64,000 nucleotides of DNA. Source: Gelatiniphilus marinus (GTDB lineage Bacteria; Bacteroidota; Bacteroidia; Flavobacteriales; Flavobacteriaceae). Each line of letters begins with the position of its first letter. The stretch's first letter is position 1. Where the stretch lies: NCBI RefSeq assembly GCF_042678305.1, contig NZ_JBHUDT010000005.1; one strand, given 5' to 3'. Positions 26,978-35,613 of the stretch are shown here, in pieces. Below the pieces are notes generated by a model that saw nothing but the letters and a program-made list of their open reading frames with translations, ran no database searches and was not told the origin of the DNA. The position numbers and the translations under genes are program-made.

Positions 26978-28252
26978 ATGAGCACACAAAAATTAGCAAC
27001 AAATGCATTGCACGCAGGACACGATGTAACTACAAACGGAGGAACACGAGCAGTTCCTATTTACCAAACCACATCGTATGTTTTTAATAATTCAGATCAT
27101 GCGGCAAACCTATTTTCATTACAAGAATTAGGGTTTATTTACACGCGTTTAAACAATCCCACAAACCAAATTTTACAAGAGCGTTTGGCCGCAGTTGAAG
27201 GTGGCGTAGGCGCTGTAGTGTTCGCTTCTGGAACAGCAGCAATTGCAACTGGTTTGCTAACCTTGTTAAAAGCCGGCGACCATATTGTAGCCTCAAGTAG
27301 TTTATACGGCGGAACGTACAATTTGCTTAGCGTAACCTTACCTCGTTTAGGTATTAAAACAACCTTTGTTGATGCCTCAAACCCAGAAAATTTTGCTGAT
27401 GCCGTACAAGATAATACGAGAGCCTTTTTTGTTGAATCGTTGGGTAACCCAAAATTGGATGTGTTAGATTTGGAAGGCATTTCGGTACACTCAAAAGCAG
27501 CTGGCGTGCCTTTTATTGTTGATAATACAGTGGCAACACCAGTATTATTAAATCCACTAAAGCACGGTGCCGATATTGTAATCCATTCCTTAACTAAATA
27601 TATTGGCGGACAAGGCACTTCGCTAGGAGGAGCGATTATTGATGGCGGAACCTTTAACTGGGGCAATGGTAAATTTCCTGAATTTACAGAGCCATCGGCC
27701 GGTTACCACGGGTTAAAGTATTACGAAACCTTGGGCGCGGCATCGTATGTTTTTAAATTAATTTTAGAAGGCCTAAGAGATTTTGGTGGCGCTTTAAGTC
27801 CAACAAACGCATTCAATATTATCCAAGGCTTAGAAACCTTGCCAGTTAGAATAAAACAACATAGCGAAAACGCTCTGGAAATTGCAAAGTGGTTAGAAGC
27901 GCAAGACGAAGTGGCTTGGGTAAACTACCCAGGTTTAGAGTCTAGCAAGTATAAAAAACTGGCCGATAAATATTTGCCAAAAGGACAAAGCGGTATTGTA
28001 ACCTTTGGGCATAAAGGTGGTTTTGATGCGGCAAAGAAAATAGCAGATAATACCAAATTGTTTTCGTTGCTTGCCAACATTGGAGATACTAAATCGCTTA
28101 TTATTCACCCAGCAAGTACAACACATCAACAATTGGATGATGCAGAGCAAGCATCGGCAGGTGTGTCTTCAGATTTAATCAGGCTATCAGTCGGTATTGA
28201 AGATATTGATGATTTAAAAGCAGATTTAAAAGCGGCTTTTAAAACCATTTAA
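26978..28252 (+). CDS. metY: O-acetylhomoserine sulfhydrylase (aminocarboxypropyltransferase)
   Basis: 424 residues, PLP-dependent Cys/Met metabolism family, length typical for MetY. Makes homocysteine and acetate from O-acetylhomoserine and sulfide. Motifs: YIYTRLNNPTNQILQERLAAVEGG-type region near 50-70 with the conserved YTRLNNPT, FASGTAAIATGLL near 83, and the PLP lysine in VIHSLTKYIGGQGTSLGG near 203. It is the first gene behind a SAM-I riboswitch. The next gene encodes a MetX-like acetyltransferase domain, which would make its acetylated substrate. A perfect hairpin follows the stop codon. Confidence 0.94.
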   Translation: MSTQKLATNALHAGHDVTTNGGTRAVPIYQTTSYVFNNSDHAANLFSLQELGFIYTRLNNPTNQILQERLAAVEGGVGAVVFASGTAAIATGLLTLLKAGDHIVASSSLYGGTYNLLSVTLPRLGIKTTFVDASNPENFADAVQDNTRAFFVESLGNPKLDVLDLEGISVHSKAAGVPFIVDNTVATPVLLNPLKHGADIVIHSLTKYIGGQGTSLGGAIIDGGTFNWGNGKFPEFTEPSAGYHGLKYYETLGAASYVFKLILEGLRDFGGALSPTNAFNIIQGLETLPVRIKQHSENALEIAKWLEAQDEVAWVNYPGLESSKYKKLADKYLPKGQSGIVTFGHKGGFDAAKKIADNTKLFSLLANIGDTKSLIIHPASTTHQQLDDAEQASAGVSSDLIRLSVGIEDIDDLKADLKAAFKTI

Positions 28253-28269
28253 TTAAAACCAATCCAGTC

Positions 28270-28302
28270 AGACCAGTCAGGTTTCTAAAACCTGACTGGT
28301 CT
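28270..28302. repeat. Perfect long-stem hairpin between metY and the MetX-AK-HSD gene
   Basis: 15-bp perfect inverted repeat (28270-28284 with 28288-28302) and a CTA loop; the left arm is AGACCAGTCAGGTTT. No T run follows, so termination is doubtful. Similar elements lie at 14144-14177 and 47462-47495. Confidence 0.75.
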
Positions 28303-28322
28303 TGATAAAGAAAAAATAAGCA

Positions 28323-31300
28323 TTGAAACATCCATTACAACATATTAACATTAAAGGTTTTGAAACCGAAAACAAGGTTCAAATATCTAAAATTAAACTA
28401 AGCTATCAAGTGTTTGGTAAGCCTCTGGGAAGCGCGCCAATAGTTTTGGTAAATCATGCTTTAACAGGAAATAGCAATGTGGCTGGAAATGATGGCTGGT
28501 GGAAAGATTTAATAGGCGATGATAAGGTTATCGATACCAAGCTTTACTCTGTTTTAGCCTTTAATATCCCAGGTAACGGTTTTGATGGTTTTGTTATTGA
28601 AAACTATAAGGATTTTGTAGCAAGAGATATTGCGAATCTGTTTTTAACGGGATTAGAAAAGTTGAAAATAAACCAATTGTTTGCAATTATTGGCGGATCG
28701 TTGGGTGGCGGAATTGCTTGGGAAATGGCAGTTTTAAAACCAGATTTAACGCAGCATTTAATACCTGTGGCTACCGATTGGAAATCTACCGATTGGTTAA
28801 TTGCAAATTGCCAAATACAGGAGCAGTTTTTGTTAAATTCCAAAAACCCAGTGCACGATGCCAGAATGCACGCCATGCTCTGTTACCGAACACCGGAATC
28901 TTTTAAGGAGCGTTTTCACCGTTCAAAAAATAAGGATTTAGAAATTTTTAATGTCGAGAGCTGGTTGCTTCACCACGGCAATAAATTGCAAGAACGGTTT
29001 CAGCTTTCTGCTTATAAATTAATGAATCAGTTGCTAAAAACCATCGATGTTACAAAAAACAGAACAAACGATTTTAATGTTTTAGAAAACATAAAAGCCA
29101 ACATTCATATCATAGGAGTCGATTCCGATTTGTTTTTTACTGCCGAAGAAAACAGGCAAACCCACAAACAGTTGGCACTTACAAACCCTAATGTTACGTA
29201 CAACGAAATTAATTCGGTACACGGGCACGATGCGTTTTTAATAGAATACGAGCAGTTGGAAAAAATAATAGAAGGCATTTTCGTGCCCAATTCTAAAAAA
29301 AGAAAAATGAAAATATTAAAGTTTGGAGGTAAATCTTTAGCAAATGGAGATGGTTTGCACAAAGTGCTTTCCATTATAGAAAACAAAGTTAACGATGGCG
29401 AAAAAATAGCCGTTGTAGTTTCGGCAAGAGGCAATGCCACAGATGATTTAGAAGCTATTTTAAACAAAGCTTTAAAAGGTGAAGATTACCAAGAATCGTT
29501 GCAAGCGTTTAAAGCCTACCAAAAAGAACCTTTAAAAACAATCGATTTTTCTGAAGAATTTTCAACCCTCGACAAACTGTTTGAAGGCGTAAGTTTATTA
29601 CGGGACTACAGTCAGAAAACTAAAGATGAAGTTTTGGCACAAGGCGAATTGCTATCGGTTAAATTAGTGTCTGCTTTACTAAATGAAAGCGGCATAAAAG
29701 CCAAAGCCACAGATTCGAGACAACTGATAAAAACCGATGAAAATTTCGGGAATGCGCAACCTATTTCTCAGCAAACCAAAGCGCATATTAATAATTACTT
29801 TAAGCAAAACAATGGCGAAACCGTTAACATTGTAACGGGTTTTATTGCTTCAAATTCAAGAGGCGAAACCACAACTTTGGGCAGAAACGGCAGTAATTAT
29901 TCGGCTGCATTATTGGCCAATCATTTAGATGCCGATGAGCTTCAAAACTATACCCACGTTAACGGCATTTACACGGCAAATCCCGATTTGGTAGCCGATG
30001 CCCAAAAAATAAGGGAGCTGTCGTTTAGCGAAGCCAACGAGCTGGCAAATTTTGGCACCACCGTTTTGCACGCCAAAACCATAATTCCTTTAGTAGAAAA
30101 AAATATCAGTCTTCGTATTTTAAACACCTTTAATCCCGACGATGAGGGCACTTTAATTACCGCCAAACCAAGCTCTAAAGAAGTAACCTCGCTATCGGTT
30201 TTAGATAACGTGGCGTTGTTGAATTTAGAAGGCCGCGGCTTGTTGGGGAAAATTGGTGTCGATGCCAGAATTTTTAGAGCCTTAAGCGACCACGGCATTA
30301 GCGTGAGCATTATTTCACAAGGCTCGTCGGAGCGCGGTATTGGCTTAATTATAGATGCACAAAAAGCAACCCAAGCCGTTATTGCCTTAGAGCGCGAATT
30401 CGAAAAAGATTTTTACTCGCAAGACGTTAATAAAATTGAAGTGGTTGACGATGTGTCGGTTATTTCCATAATCGGTATCGAGTTAAGCTCGTTTCATAAA
30501 CCGTTTAACGCCCTAATTAAAAACCAGATTACACCGTTGCTTTTCAACAATACGGTTACCGGCAGAAACGTGAGTTTGGTGGTAAAAAAAGACCAATTGC
30601 ACAAAGCGGTTAACGTAATTCACGGCGAGGTTTTCGGTATTTCAAAAAAGATAAATATTGCCATTTTTGGTCATGGCGGCGTTGGTGGCGCGTTGATAAA
30701 TCAGATTTTAAAATCTAAAAACGAGATTGAAAAACGAAAAGGCATCAGCCTAAATGTGTTTGCCATTGCCAACTCCAGAAAACTTATTTTAAATAAAAAC
30801 GGCGTTGATAAAAATTGGAAAGAAGCTTTAAAATCGACAAGTTTAAAAAGTAATATTGAAGACATTATCGCTTTCGCGGAAACACATCATTTAGAAAATT
30901 TAATTGCCGTTGATAATACAGCGAGCACAGATTTTCATCAAAATTATATCCCGCTTATAGAGGCTGGTTTCGATTTGGTATCGTCAAACAAAATAGCCAA
31001 TACCATTTCGCACGATTTTTATACCAATTTAAGAGCGCAATTAAAAGAGCATAACAAACAATATTTGTACGAAACTACTGTTGGTGCTGGCTTACCATTA
31101 ATTGATACCATTAAATTGTTGCACGAATCTGGAGAAAACATAACCAGAATTAGAGGCGTATTTTCAGGAACTTTGAGTTATTTGTTCAATAATTTTTCGG
31201 TGCAAGACAAACCGTTTAGCGAAATTATTCAAGAAACCATTGACAAAGGATTTACCGAACCCGACCCGAGAGAAGATTTTTCAGGAAACGATGTTGCAAG

Positions 31301-31724
31301 AAAGTTGTTAATTTTAGCCAGAGAATTAGATTTGCAAAATGAATTTGAAGATGTTGAGGTGTTAAATCTTATTCCGGAAGCCTATCAAAATATTTCTGTG
31401 GAATCCTTTTTAAGCCAATTGAATGTTTTAGATGAACAATATCAGAAGATAAAAGATAATCAAGAAGCAGGACATGTTTTGAGGTATGTTGGCGATCTGT
31501 CGGGCGATTTATCAAAAGACAAAGGAAACCTGGAAGTAAAATTGGTATCTATTCCAGAAGATAGCACGTTGGGGCACGTAAAAGGAAGCGACGCCATTTT
31601 TGAGATTTTTACCGAAAGTTACGGCGAGCAACCCATAGTTATTCAAGGCGCAGGCGCAGGCGCCGAGGTTACTGCACGAGGTGTTTTTGGAGATATTTTA
31701 AGGTTGTCGAAACATATTAATTAA
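28323..31724 (+). CDS. Trifunctional fusion: MetX-like homoserine acetyltransferase, aspartokinase, homoserine dehydrogenase
   Basis: 1133 residues. The TTG start is the only candidate: a stop lies two codons upstream and no ATG occurs near. Domain 1 (about 1-325) is an alpha/beta hydrolase like MetX with GGSLGG (Ser126), Asp269 and His302 (HGHDAF), and the MetX-like LVNHALTGNSNVAG. Domain 2 (329-615) is aspartokinase, KFGGKSLANGDG to TTLGRNGSNYSAA. ACT-like regions follow (about 625-770). Domain 3 (777-1133) is homoserine dehydrogenase: IFGHGGVGGA, catalytic Lys890 in VSSNK, GFTEPDPREDFSGNDVA near 976. One chain thus catalyses aspartate phosphorylation, semialdehyde reduction and homoserine acetylation. 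An in-frame ATG at 29307, right at the aspartokinase domain, may be an internal start. Confidence 0.93.
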   Translation: MKHPLQHINIKGFETENKVQISKIKLSYQVFGKPLGSAPIVLVNHALTGNSNVAGNDGWWKDLIGDDKVIDTKLYSVLAFNIPGNGFDGFVIENYKDFVARDIANLFLTGLEKLKINQLFAIIGGSLGGGIAWEMAVLKPDLTQHLIPVATDWKSTDWLIANCQIQEQFLLNSKNPVHDARMHAMLCYRTPESFKERFHRSKNKDLEIFNVESWLLHHGNKLQERFQLSAYKLMNQLLKTIDVTKNRTNDFNVLENIKANIHIIGVDSDLFFTAEENRQTHKQLALTNPNVTYNEINSVHGHDAFLIEYEQLEKIIEGIFVPNSKKRKMKILKFGGKSLANGDGLHKVLSIIENKVNDGEKIAVVVSARGNATDDLEAILNKALKGEDYQESLQAFKAYQKEPLKTIDFSEEFSTLDKLFEGVSLLRDYSQKTKDEVLAQGELLSVKLVSALLNESGIKAKATDSRQLIKTDENFGNAQPISQQTKAHINNYFKQNNGETVNIVTGFIASNSRGETTTLGRNGSNYSAALLANHLDADELQNYTHVNGIYTANPDLVADAQKIRELSFSEANELANFGTTVLHAKTIIPLVEKNISLRILNTFNPDDEGTLITAKPSSKEVTSLSVLDNVALLNLEGRGLLGKIGVDARIFRALSDHGISVSIISQGSSERGIGLIIDAQKATQAVIALEREFEKDFYSQDVNKIEVVDDVSVISIIGIELSSFHKPFNALIKNQITPLLFNNTVTGRNVSLVVKKDQLHKAVNVIHGEVFGISKKINIAIFGHGGVGGALINQILKSKNEIEKRKGISLNVFAIANSRKLILNKNGVDKNWKEALKSTSLKSNIEDIIAFAETHHLENLIAVDNTASTDFHQNYIPLIEAGFDLVSSNKIANTISHDFYTNLRAQLKEHNKQYLYETTVGAGLPLIDTIKLLHESGENITRIRGVFSGTLSYLFNNFSVQDKPFSEIIQETIDKGFTEPDPREDFSGNDVARKLLILARELDLQNEFEDVEVLNLIPEAYQNISVESFLSQLNVLDEQYQKIKDNQEAGHVLRYVGDLSGDLSKDKGNLEVKLVSIPEDSTLGHVKGSDAIFEIFTESYGEQPIVIQGAGAGAEVTARGVFGDILRLSKHIN

Positions 31725-31839
31725 AATCGGTAACAGATCTCTTACTTGGAGGTGTTAGGGGGTGGGTTTTTAAAACTTAAAATATGCAAACGCGCTAAAA
31801 ATTTAAGATTAACAAAGACCACCACAGAAAAGTGCATTA

Positions 31840-31920
31840 GGGATTGTAGTGGAAAGCCCACAGCCCGACGAAGGAGGTGCGAGGACTTGCAGCGGAAAGC
31901 CCGACCCGATAGGGGAATGC
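31840..31920. repeat. REP-like GC-rich element with two copies of a 16-base unit
   Basis: Two near-identical 16-mers, TTGTAGTGGAAAGCCC (31844-31859) and TTGCAGCGGAAAGCCC (31887-31902), flank a GC-rich spacer with CCCGACGAAGGAGGTGCGAG. The composition is much richer in G and C than the surroundings. I know similar GGAAAGCCC-GAC elements as dispersed repeats in flavobacterial genomes, function unknown. It lies inside the riboswitch-led operon, between the fusion gene and the metZ-like gene. Confidence 0.65.
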
Positions 31921-31946
31921 CAAAATAAAAATTTAAAAAAATAAAA

Positions 31947-33113
31947 GTGAGCAAAAAACAATTTGAAACCGAAGCCATTAGATCGCAAATAAATCGCACG
32001 GAATTTTTAGAACATACAAGTCCGTTATACCTAACATCGAGCTTTGTGTTTGAAGACGCCGAAGACATGCGAGCTTCTTTCAGTGAAGAAAAAGAACGCA
32101 ATATTTACAGCCGTTTTACCAACCCAAACACCACAGAATTTGTCGATAAAATTTGTAAAATGGAAGGCGCCGAAAGCGGTTACGCGTTTGCCACGGGAAT
32201 GGCAGCGGTGTTTTCAACCTTTGCAGCCTTGTTGAATAGTGGCGACCATATTGTTTCTGCACGATCTGTATTTGGTTCAACACACACGCTTTTTACTAAG
32301 TTTTTGCCAAAATGGAATATTAAAACCAGTTATTTTAATATTAACGAACCCGAAACCATTGAAAGTTTTATTACACCAAAAACCAAGATTTTATATGCCG
32401 AATCGCCAACCAATCCAGCTATTGATATTATCGATTTAGAGGTGTTGGGCAACATAGCTAAAAAGCATAATCTCATTTTAATAATCGATAATTGCTTTGC
32501 AACACCATATTTACAACAACCCATAAAATTTGGTGCGCATTTGGTAATTCATTCGGCAACCAAATTAATCGATGGTCAAGGCCGTGTTTTGGGAGGTGTT
32601 ACCGTTGGAAGTGCAGATTTAATTAGAGAGATTTATTTGTTTGCCAGAAATACAGGGCCCGCTTTATCGCCGTTTAATGCGTGGACCTTATCAAAAAGTT
32701 TGGAAACCCTAGCCGTAAGAGTAGATAAACATTGCGAAAATGCTTTTAAAATTGCTGAGTTTTTAGAAAATCATCCTAAAGTGAATTGGGTAAAATATCC
32801 GTTTTTAAAATCGCATCCGCAGTACGAAGTCGCTAAAAAACAAATGAAACTTGGTGGCAATATTGTTGCTTTTGAAGTTAAAGGCGGTATTGAAGCCGGA
32901 CGTAAATTTTTAAACACCTTAAAAATGTGTTCGCTTTCTGCCAATTTAGGCGATACCAGAACTATTGTAACGCATCCGGCAAGTACAACGCATAGTAAAT
33001 TATCTGAAGAAGAAAGATTAGTAACTAATATTACCGATGGTTTGGTGCGGGTTTCTGTTGGGTTGGAACATGCTGATGATATTATTGCGGATTTGGGGCA
33101 GGCTTTAGAATAG
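31947..33113 (+). CDS. metZ: O-succinylhomoserine sulfhydrylase-like trans-sulfuration enzyme
   Basis: 388 residues from a GTG start, PLP-dependent Cys/Met metabolism family. Motifs: YSRFTNPNTTEF near 53, YAFATGMAAVFSTFAALL near 75, DNCFATPYLQQP near 175, and the PLP lysine in VIHSATKLIDGQGRVLGG near 198. It matches the MetZ/O-succinylhomoserine sulfhydrylase branch better than cystathionine gamma-synthase. The acyl donor is uncertain, because the operon encodes an acetyltransferase-like MetX and also a MetY. It is the third gene of the SAM-riboswitch operon. Its stop codon is one base from the stop of the convergent small gene on the minus strand, with no room for a terminator. Confidence 0.85.
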   Translation: MSKKQFETEAIRSQINRTEFLEHTSPLYLTSSFVFEDAEDMRASFSEEKERNIYSRFTNPNTTEFVDKICKMEGAESGYAFATGMAAVFSTFAALLNSGDHIVSARSVFGSTHTLFTKFLPKWNIKTSYFNINEPETIESFITPKTKILYAESPTNPAIDIIDLEVLGNIAKKHNLILIIDNCFATPYLQQPIKFGAHLVIHSATKLIDGQGRVLGGVTVGSADLIREIYLFARNTGPALSPFNAWTLSKSLETLAVRVDKHCENAFKIAEFLENHPKVNWVKYPFLKSHPQYEVAKKQMKLGGNIVAFEVKGGIEAGRKFLNTLKMCSLSANLGDTRTIVTHPASTTHSKLSEEERLVTNITDGLVRVSVGLEHADDIIADLGQALE

Positions 33114-33114
33114 G

Positions 33115-33381
33115 TTAATTTTTATAGGTATCTCTTTTAACGGAAGCATCTCCACGCCAAATCTTTACCATAGTCCAAGGCTCTGATTTAGAAGTCCAAA
33201 ATGAGTGGTTTTCGGGTAAGCCTAAACTTAAAAAACCTAAGGCTGTTAAGTATAAACTTCCGGTGCATATATAAGGTTCGGCCATTTTTGTGAGTTCGTT
33301 AACCCAAATTGTTCGGTAGTTCTGGGTAAACATATTCAAAGGGATAATGAATAGAATTAATACGATTGCTAATTGTTTCAT
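33115..33381 (-). pseudogene. DUF2264 protein remnant with internal deletion
   Basis: The 88-residue frame is open but looks like two ends of a much longer gene. Residues 1-21 are a signal peptide (ending MFTQN) and 22-36, YRTIWVNELTKMAEP, resemble the N-terminus of DUF2264 proteins. Residues 37-88, YICTGSLYLTALGFLSLGLP then HSFWTSKSEPWT, resemble the extreme C-terminus of the same family, which is normally over 350 residues. The core is missing, with the junction near residue 36. DUF2264 genes often sit beside GH88 or GH105 genes in polysaccharide loci, and a GH88 gene lies two bases upstream here. Identification is from memory of the family, not from a search. Confidence 0.72.
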
Positions 33382-33383
33382 TA

Positions 33384-34583
33384 TTATTTAAAGTTTTTAA
33401 GTCTGTATAAGGCTTCTAAAAAATAATAATCGGCATAGTTTAATGGGACATCAATTTCTACACCATGGGGAATACTTCCAACCGAGTGTTTCAATAAAAA
33501 ATCTGCATTAGTTCCTTTATCTGCAAAATAGGTTGGACTGCACAAACTTTGCATAATTTCATCTGAAAATTTTTTATATTTTTTACCATCTTCTTTTGAT
33601 TTTGTAAAAGTGCTTAATTGATATAAAGCTGAAGCTGTTATTGCTGCCGCAGAAGCATCTCTTGGTGTTTCGTTACTTGCTGGAGCATTATAATCCCAAT
33701 AAGGAATGTTATCTTCTGGTAAATTAGGATGGGTTTTAATGTAGTCAGCAATTTTTATGGCCTGATTTAAGTATTTAGAATCTTTTGTTTCTCTGTAACA
33801 TACAGTAAAACCGTATAATCCCCAAGCTTGTCCTCGTGCCCAGGCAGAATCATCAGTAAGTCCTTGGTGGGTATTTCGGTTTAAAATCTCACCAGTATTA
33901 ACATCATAATTGAGTACGTGGTACGAGCTATTGTCTGATCTAAAATGATTTTCTATTGTTTTGTTGGCATGAGAAACCGCAATATTATAATATGTTGAGT
34001 CGCTACTAATTTTTGTGGCATGAAAAAGCAATTCAAGGTTCATCATGTTATCGATAATTACGGGGCAATTCCATTTTTCATTAGAATTCCAAGACTGAAT
34101 AATGCCTGCTTTTGGGTGAAAACGAGTGGCTAATGATTTTGCAGTTTGCACTATAACGCTTTCAAATGCTTTTGATGTGGTTTTTTTTAAGGCGTTCCCA
34201 TAAGAACATTCCATAATAAACCCCACATCGTGGTTGCCTTCCCAATATTGTATCGAATCTAATTTTTTGGTGTATTCCAAAGCCAATTTTTCCCATTTTT
34301 TGTCTTCGGTTAAAAAGTTTAAATACCAAAGCGATCCGGCATAAAACCCACTAGTCCAGTCGTATATATTTACTAATCGAACATCGCCGGTTTTATTTAT
34401 AGTTCTGGGAATAAAGTTTTTGTTATTTATTTTAGGATATATTATTTTGTTCATGTCAGAATATTTTTCTGCACTTTTTTGTATGATAGCTTCGTAACTT
34501 TCGAGATCACTATGGATTTCTTTACACCCTTGTTTTAAAATGATAATAATAAGAAATAAAGAAACTTTAAAAAGGGTTTTCAT
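33384..34583 (-). CDS. GH88 unsaturated glucuronyl hydrolase, lipoprotein
   Basis: 399 residues with lipobox KQGC (Cys20). Full (alpha/alpha)6-barrel length. GH88 marks: YDWTSGFYAGSLWYLN near 74, HDVGFIMECSYGNALK near 118 with the likely catalytic Asp119, and Asp178 in IIDNMMNLELLF. The family removes the unsaturated uronic acid that polysaccharide lyases leave on the non-reducing end of ulvan, gellan or glycosaminoglycan fragments, via hydration of the double bond. It probably acts in the periplasm. The only partner nearby is the deleted DUF2264 gene, so this looks like the last enzyme of a broken polysaccharide locus. The gene itself seems intact. Confidence 0.9.
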   Translation of the reverse strand: MKTLFKVSLFLIIIILKQGCKEIHSDLESYEAIIQKSAEKYSDMNKIIYPKINNKNFIPRTINKTGDVRLVNIYDWTSGFYAGSLWYLNFLTEDKKWEKLALEYTKKLDSIQYWEGNHDVGFIMECSYGNALKKTTSKAFESVIVQTAKSLATRFHPKAGIIQSWNSNEKWNCPVIIDNMMNLELLFHATKISSDSTYYNIAVSHANKTIENHFRSDNSSYHVLNYDVNTGEILNRNTHQGLTDDSAWARGQAWGLYGFTVCYRETKDSKYLNQAIKIADYIKTHPNLPEDNIPYWDYNAPASNETPRDASAAAITASALYQLSTFTKSKEDGKKYKKFSDEIMQSLCSPTYFADKGTNADFLLKHSVGSIPHGVEIDVPLNYADYYFLEALYRLKNFK

Positions 34584-34729
34584 GTTTTAAGTTATATGTT
34601 GATTAAGTAAAAATAATAAAATAAACTTCTAAATAAATTGCTTGAATATGTTTGAGTTTTAAAATAACAAAAAATTATCTGAGTTTTAGTTTATTTTAAA
34701 GAGAATAAGTAATTAGTTATATTAGCGCC

Positions 34730-35143
34730 ATGCTATCCAAAAAAACAAAATATGGCTTAAAAGCACTTGCTTATTTGGCCAGAAAAGAAGACGAAGATCC
34801 TGTTCGTGTGTCAGAGATTGCCGAAAACGAAAACATACCGCCAAAATTTTTAGAGAGCATTTTGCTTACCCTCAGGAAATCAGGTATTTTAGGCTCTAAA
34901 AAAGGTAAACATGGTGGCTATTATTTAAGGCAGCAACCAGCCGCGGTTAAAATGACCGATGTTATGCGTGTTCTAGAAGGCCCTATTGCATTGGTACCCT
35001 GTGTGAGCTTAAATTTTTACGAAAAGTGCGACGACTGCCCCGATGAAGACAAATGTAGCGTTAACAAACTTATGGTACAGGTACGCGACAATACACTTCA
35101 AGTCTTCAGAAACACCAGTTTAGCAGATTTATCTGGAAAATAA
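34730..35143 (+). CDS. Rrf2-family transcriptional regulator, likely regulator of sulfate assimilation
   Basis: 137 residues. Winged helix-turn-helix at about 1-75 (MLSKKTKYGLKALAYLAR, VSEIAENENIPPKFLESILLTL, GGYYL). Four cysteines, Cys91, Cys100, Cys103 and Cys109, lie in the region where IscR and NsrR bind an Fe-S cluster, but with a different spacing (C-x8-C-x2-C-x5-C). It could sense Fe-S, cysteine or redox state. The cys gene run starts 168 bases downstream on the same strand, with candidate sites in between, which makes it a CysR/CymR-like candidate for this locus. Sensor type is inference. Confidence 0.9.
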   Translation: MLSKKTKYGLKALAYLARKEDEDPVRVSEIAENENIPPKFLESILLTLRKSGILGSKKGKHGGYYLRQQPAAVKMTDVMRVLEGPIALVPCVSLNFYEKCDDCPDEDKCSVNKLMVQVRDNTLQVFRNTSLADLSGK

Positions 35144-35230
35144 GATTGTTAAATTCTTAAAAATTAACGCATTATTTTTAAAATTTACAGAATAAACTGG
35201 TAATCATTACATTATCCATAAAAAATGTTA

Positions 35231-35289
35231 AATAAATTTTACTTGTAAAAATAAATTTTACTTTTGTATTCCCTACTAAATTGATAGGG
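35231..35289 (+). promoter_or_regulatory. Promoter and tandem repeats upstream of the cys operon
   Basis: AATAAATTTTACTT occurs twice exactly, at 35231-35244 and 35250-35263, a period of 19 bases. The second copy runs into TACTTTTG (35259-35266), an exact TAnnTTTG -7 element. Just downstream a small dyad CCCTA-N9-TAGGG spans 35271-35289, around the expected transcription start. This layout suits control by the Rrf2 regulator encoded 90 bases upstream. Binding is unproven. Confidence 0.55.
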
Positions 35290-35311
35290 TTAATAATAAA
35301 ACCGAAAAATT

Positions 35312-35611
35312 ATGATTATCGATGCTGTTTTTAACAGAAGTAATAAAGAGTCAAAGGTTATTGATGTTAATGGTCCATCTGGAAAAAAAGCACCTAATGC
35401 AGAAGCGCAATCTGCCGAAAAAGTGAAGCGCAGTTTAGTAAAAACAATAAGTTGGAGGATTATAGGTACTTTAGATACGCTTATCTTGTCTTGGATTATT
35501 GTAGGCGAGATTTCAACAGCAGCCGCTATTGCATCAGTAGAATTTGCATCGAAAATGATATTGTATTTCTTACACGAAAGAGCATGGAATAAAATAAAAT
35601 GGGGAAAATAA
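35312..35611 (+). CDS. DUF2061 small membrane protein
   Basis: 99 residues. A soluble N-terminus (1-38) is followed by the DUF2061 region with VKTISWRIIGTLDTLILSWI near 43 and ASVEFASKMILYFLHERAWN near 74, forming two transmembrane helices. Function unknown, but the family is often found at the head of sulfate-assimilation operons in Bacteroidota and is sometimes fused to or next to APS kinase. It is the first gene of the cys run here and overlaps the upstream alternative start of cysH. A role in sulfate uptake or scaffolding is only a guess. Confidence 0.9.
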   Translation: MIIDAVFNRSNKESKVIDVNGPSGKKAPNAEAQSAEKVKRSLVKTISWRIIGTLDTLILSWIIVGEISTAAAIASVEFASKMILYFLHERAWNKIKWGK

Positions 35612-35613
35612 TT

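Noticed and set aside
29295..29310. Frameshift artefact at the MetX-aspartokinase junction
   Set aside because: The frame is continuous, and I recall related flavobacterial proteins of similar combined length. Kept only as a checkable alternative.
31746..31928. Short frames on both strands in the gap before the metZ-like gene
   Set aside because: They run through the GC-rich REP-like repeat and show no family features.
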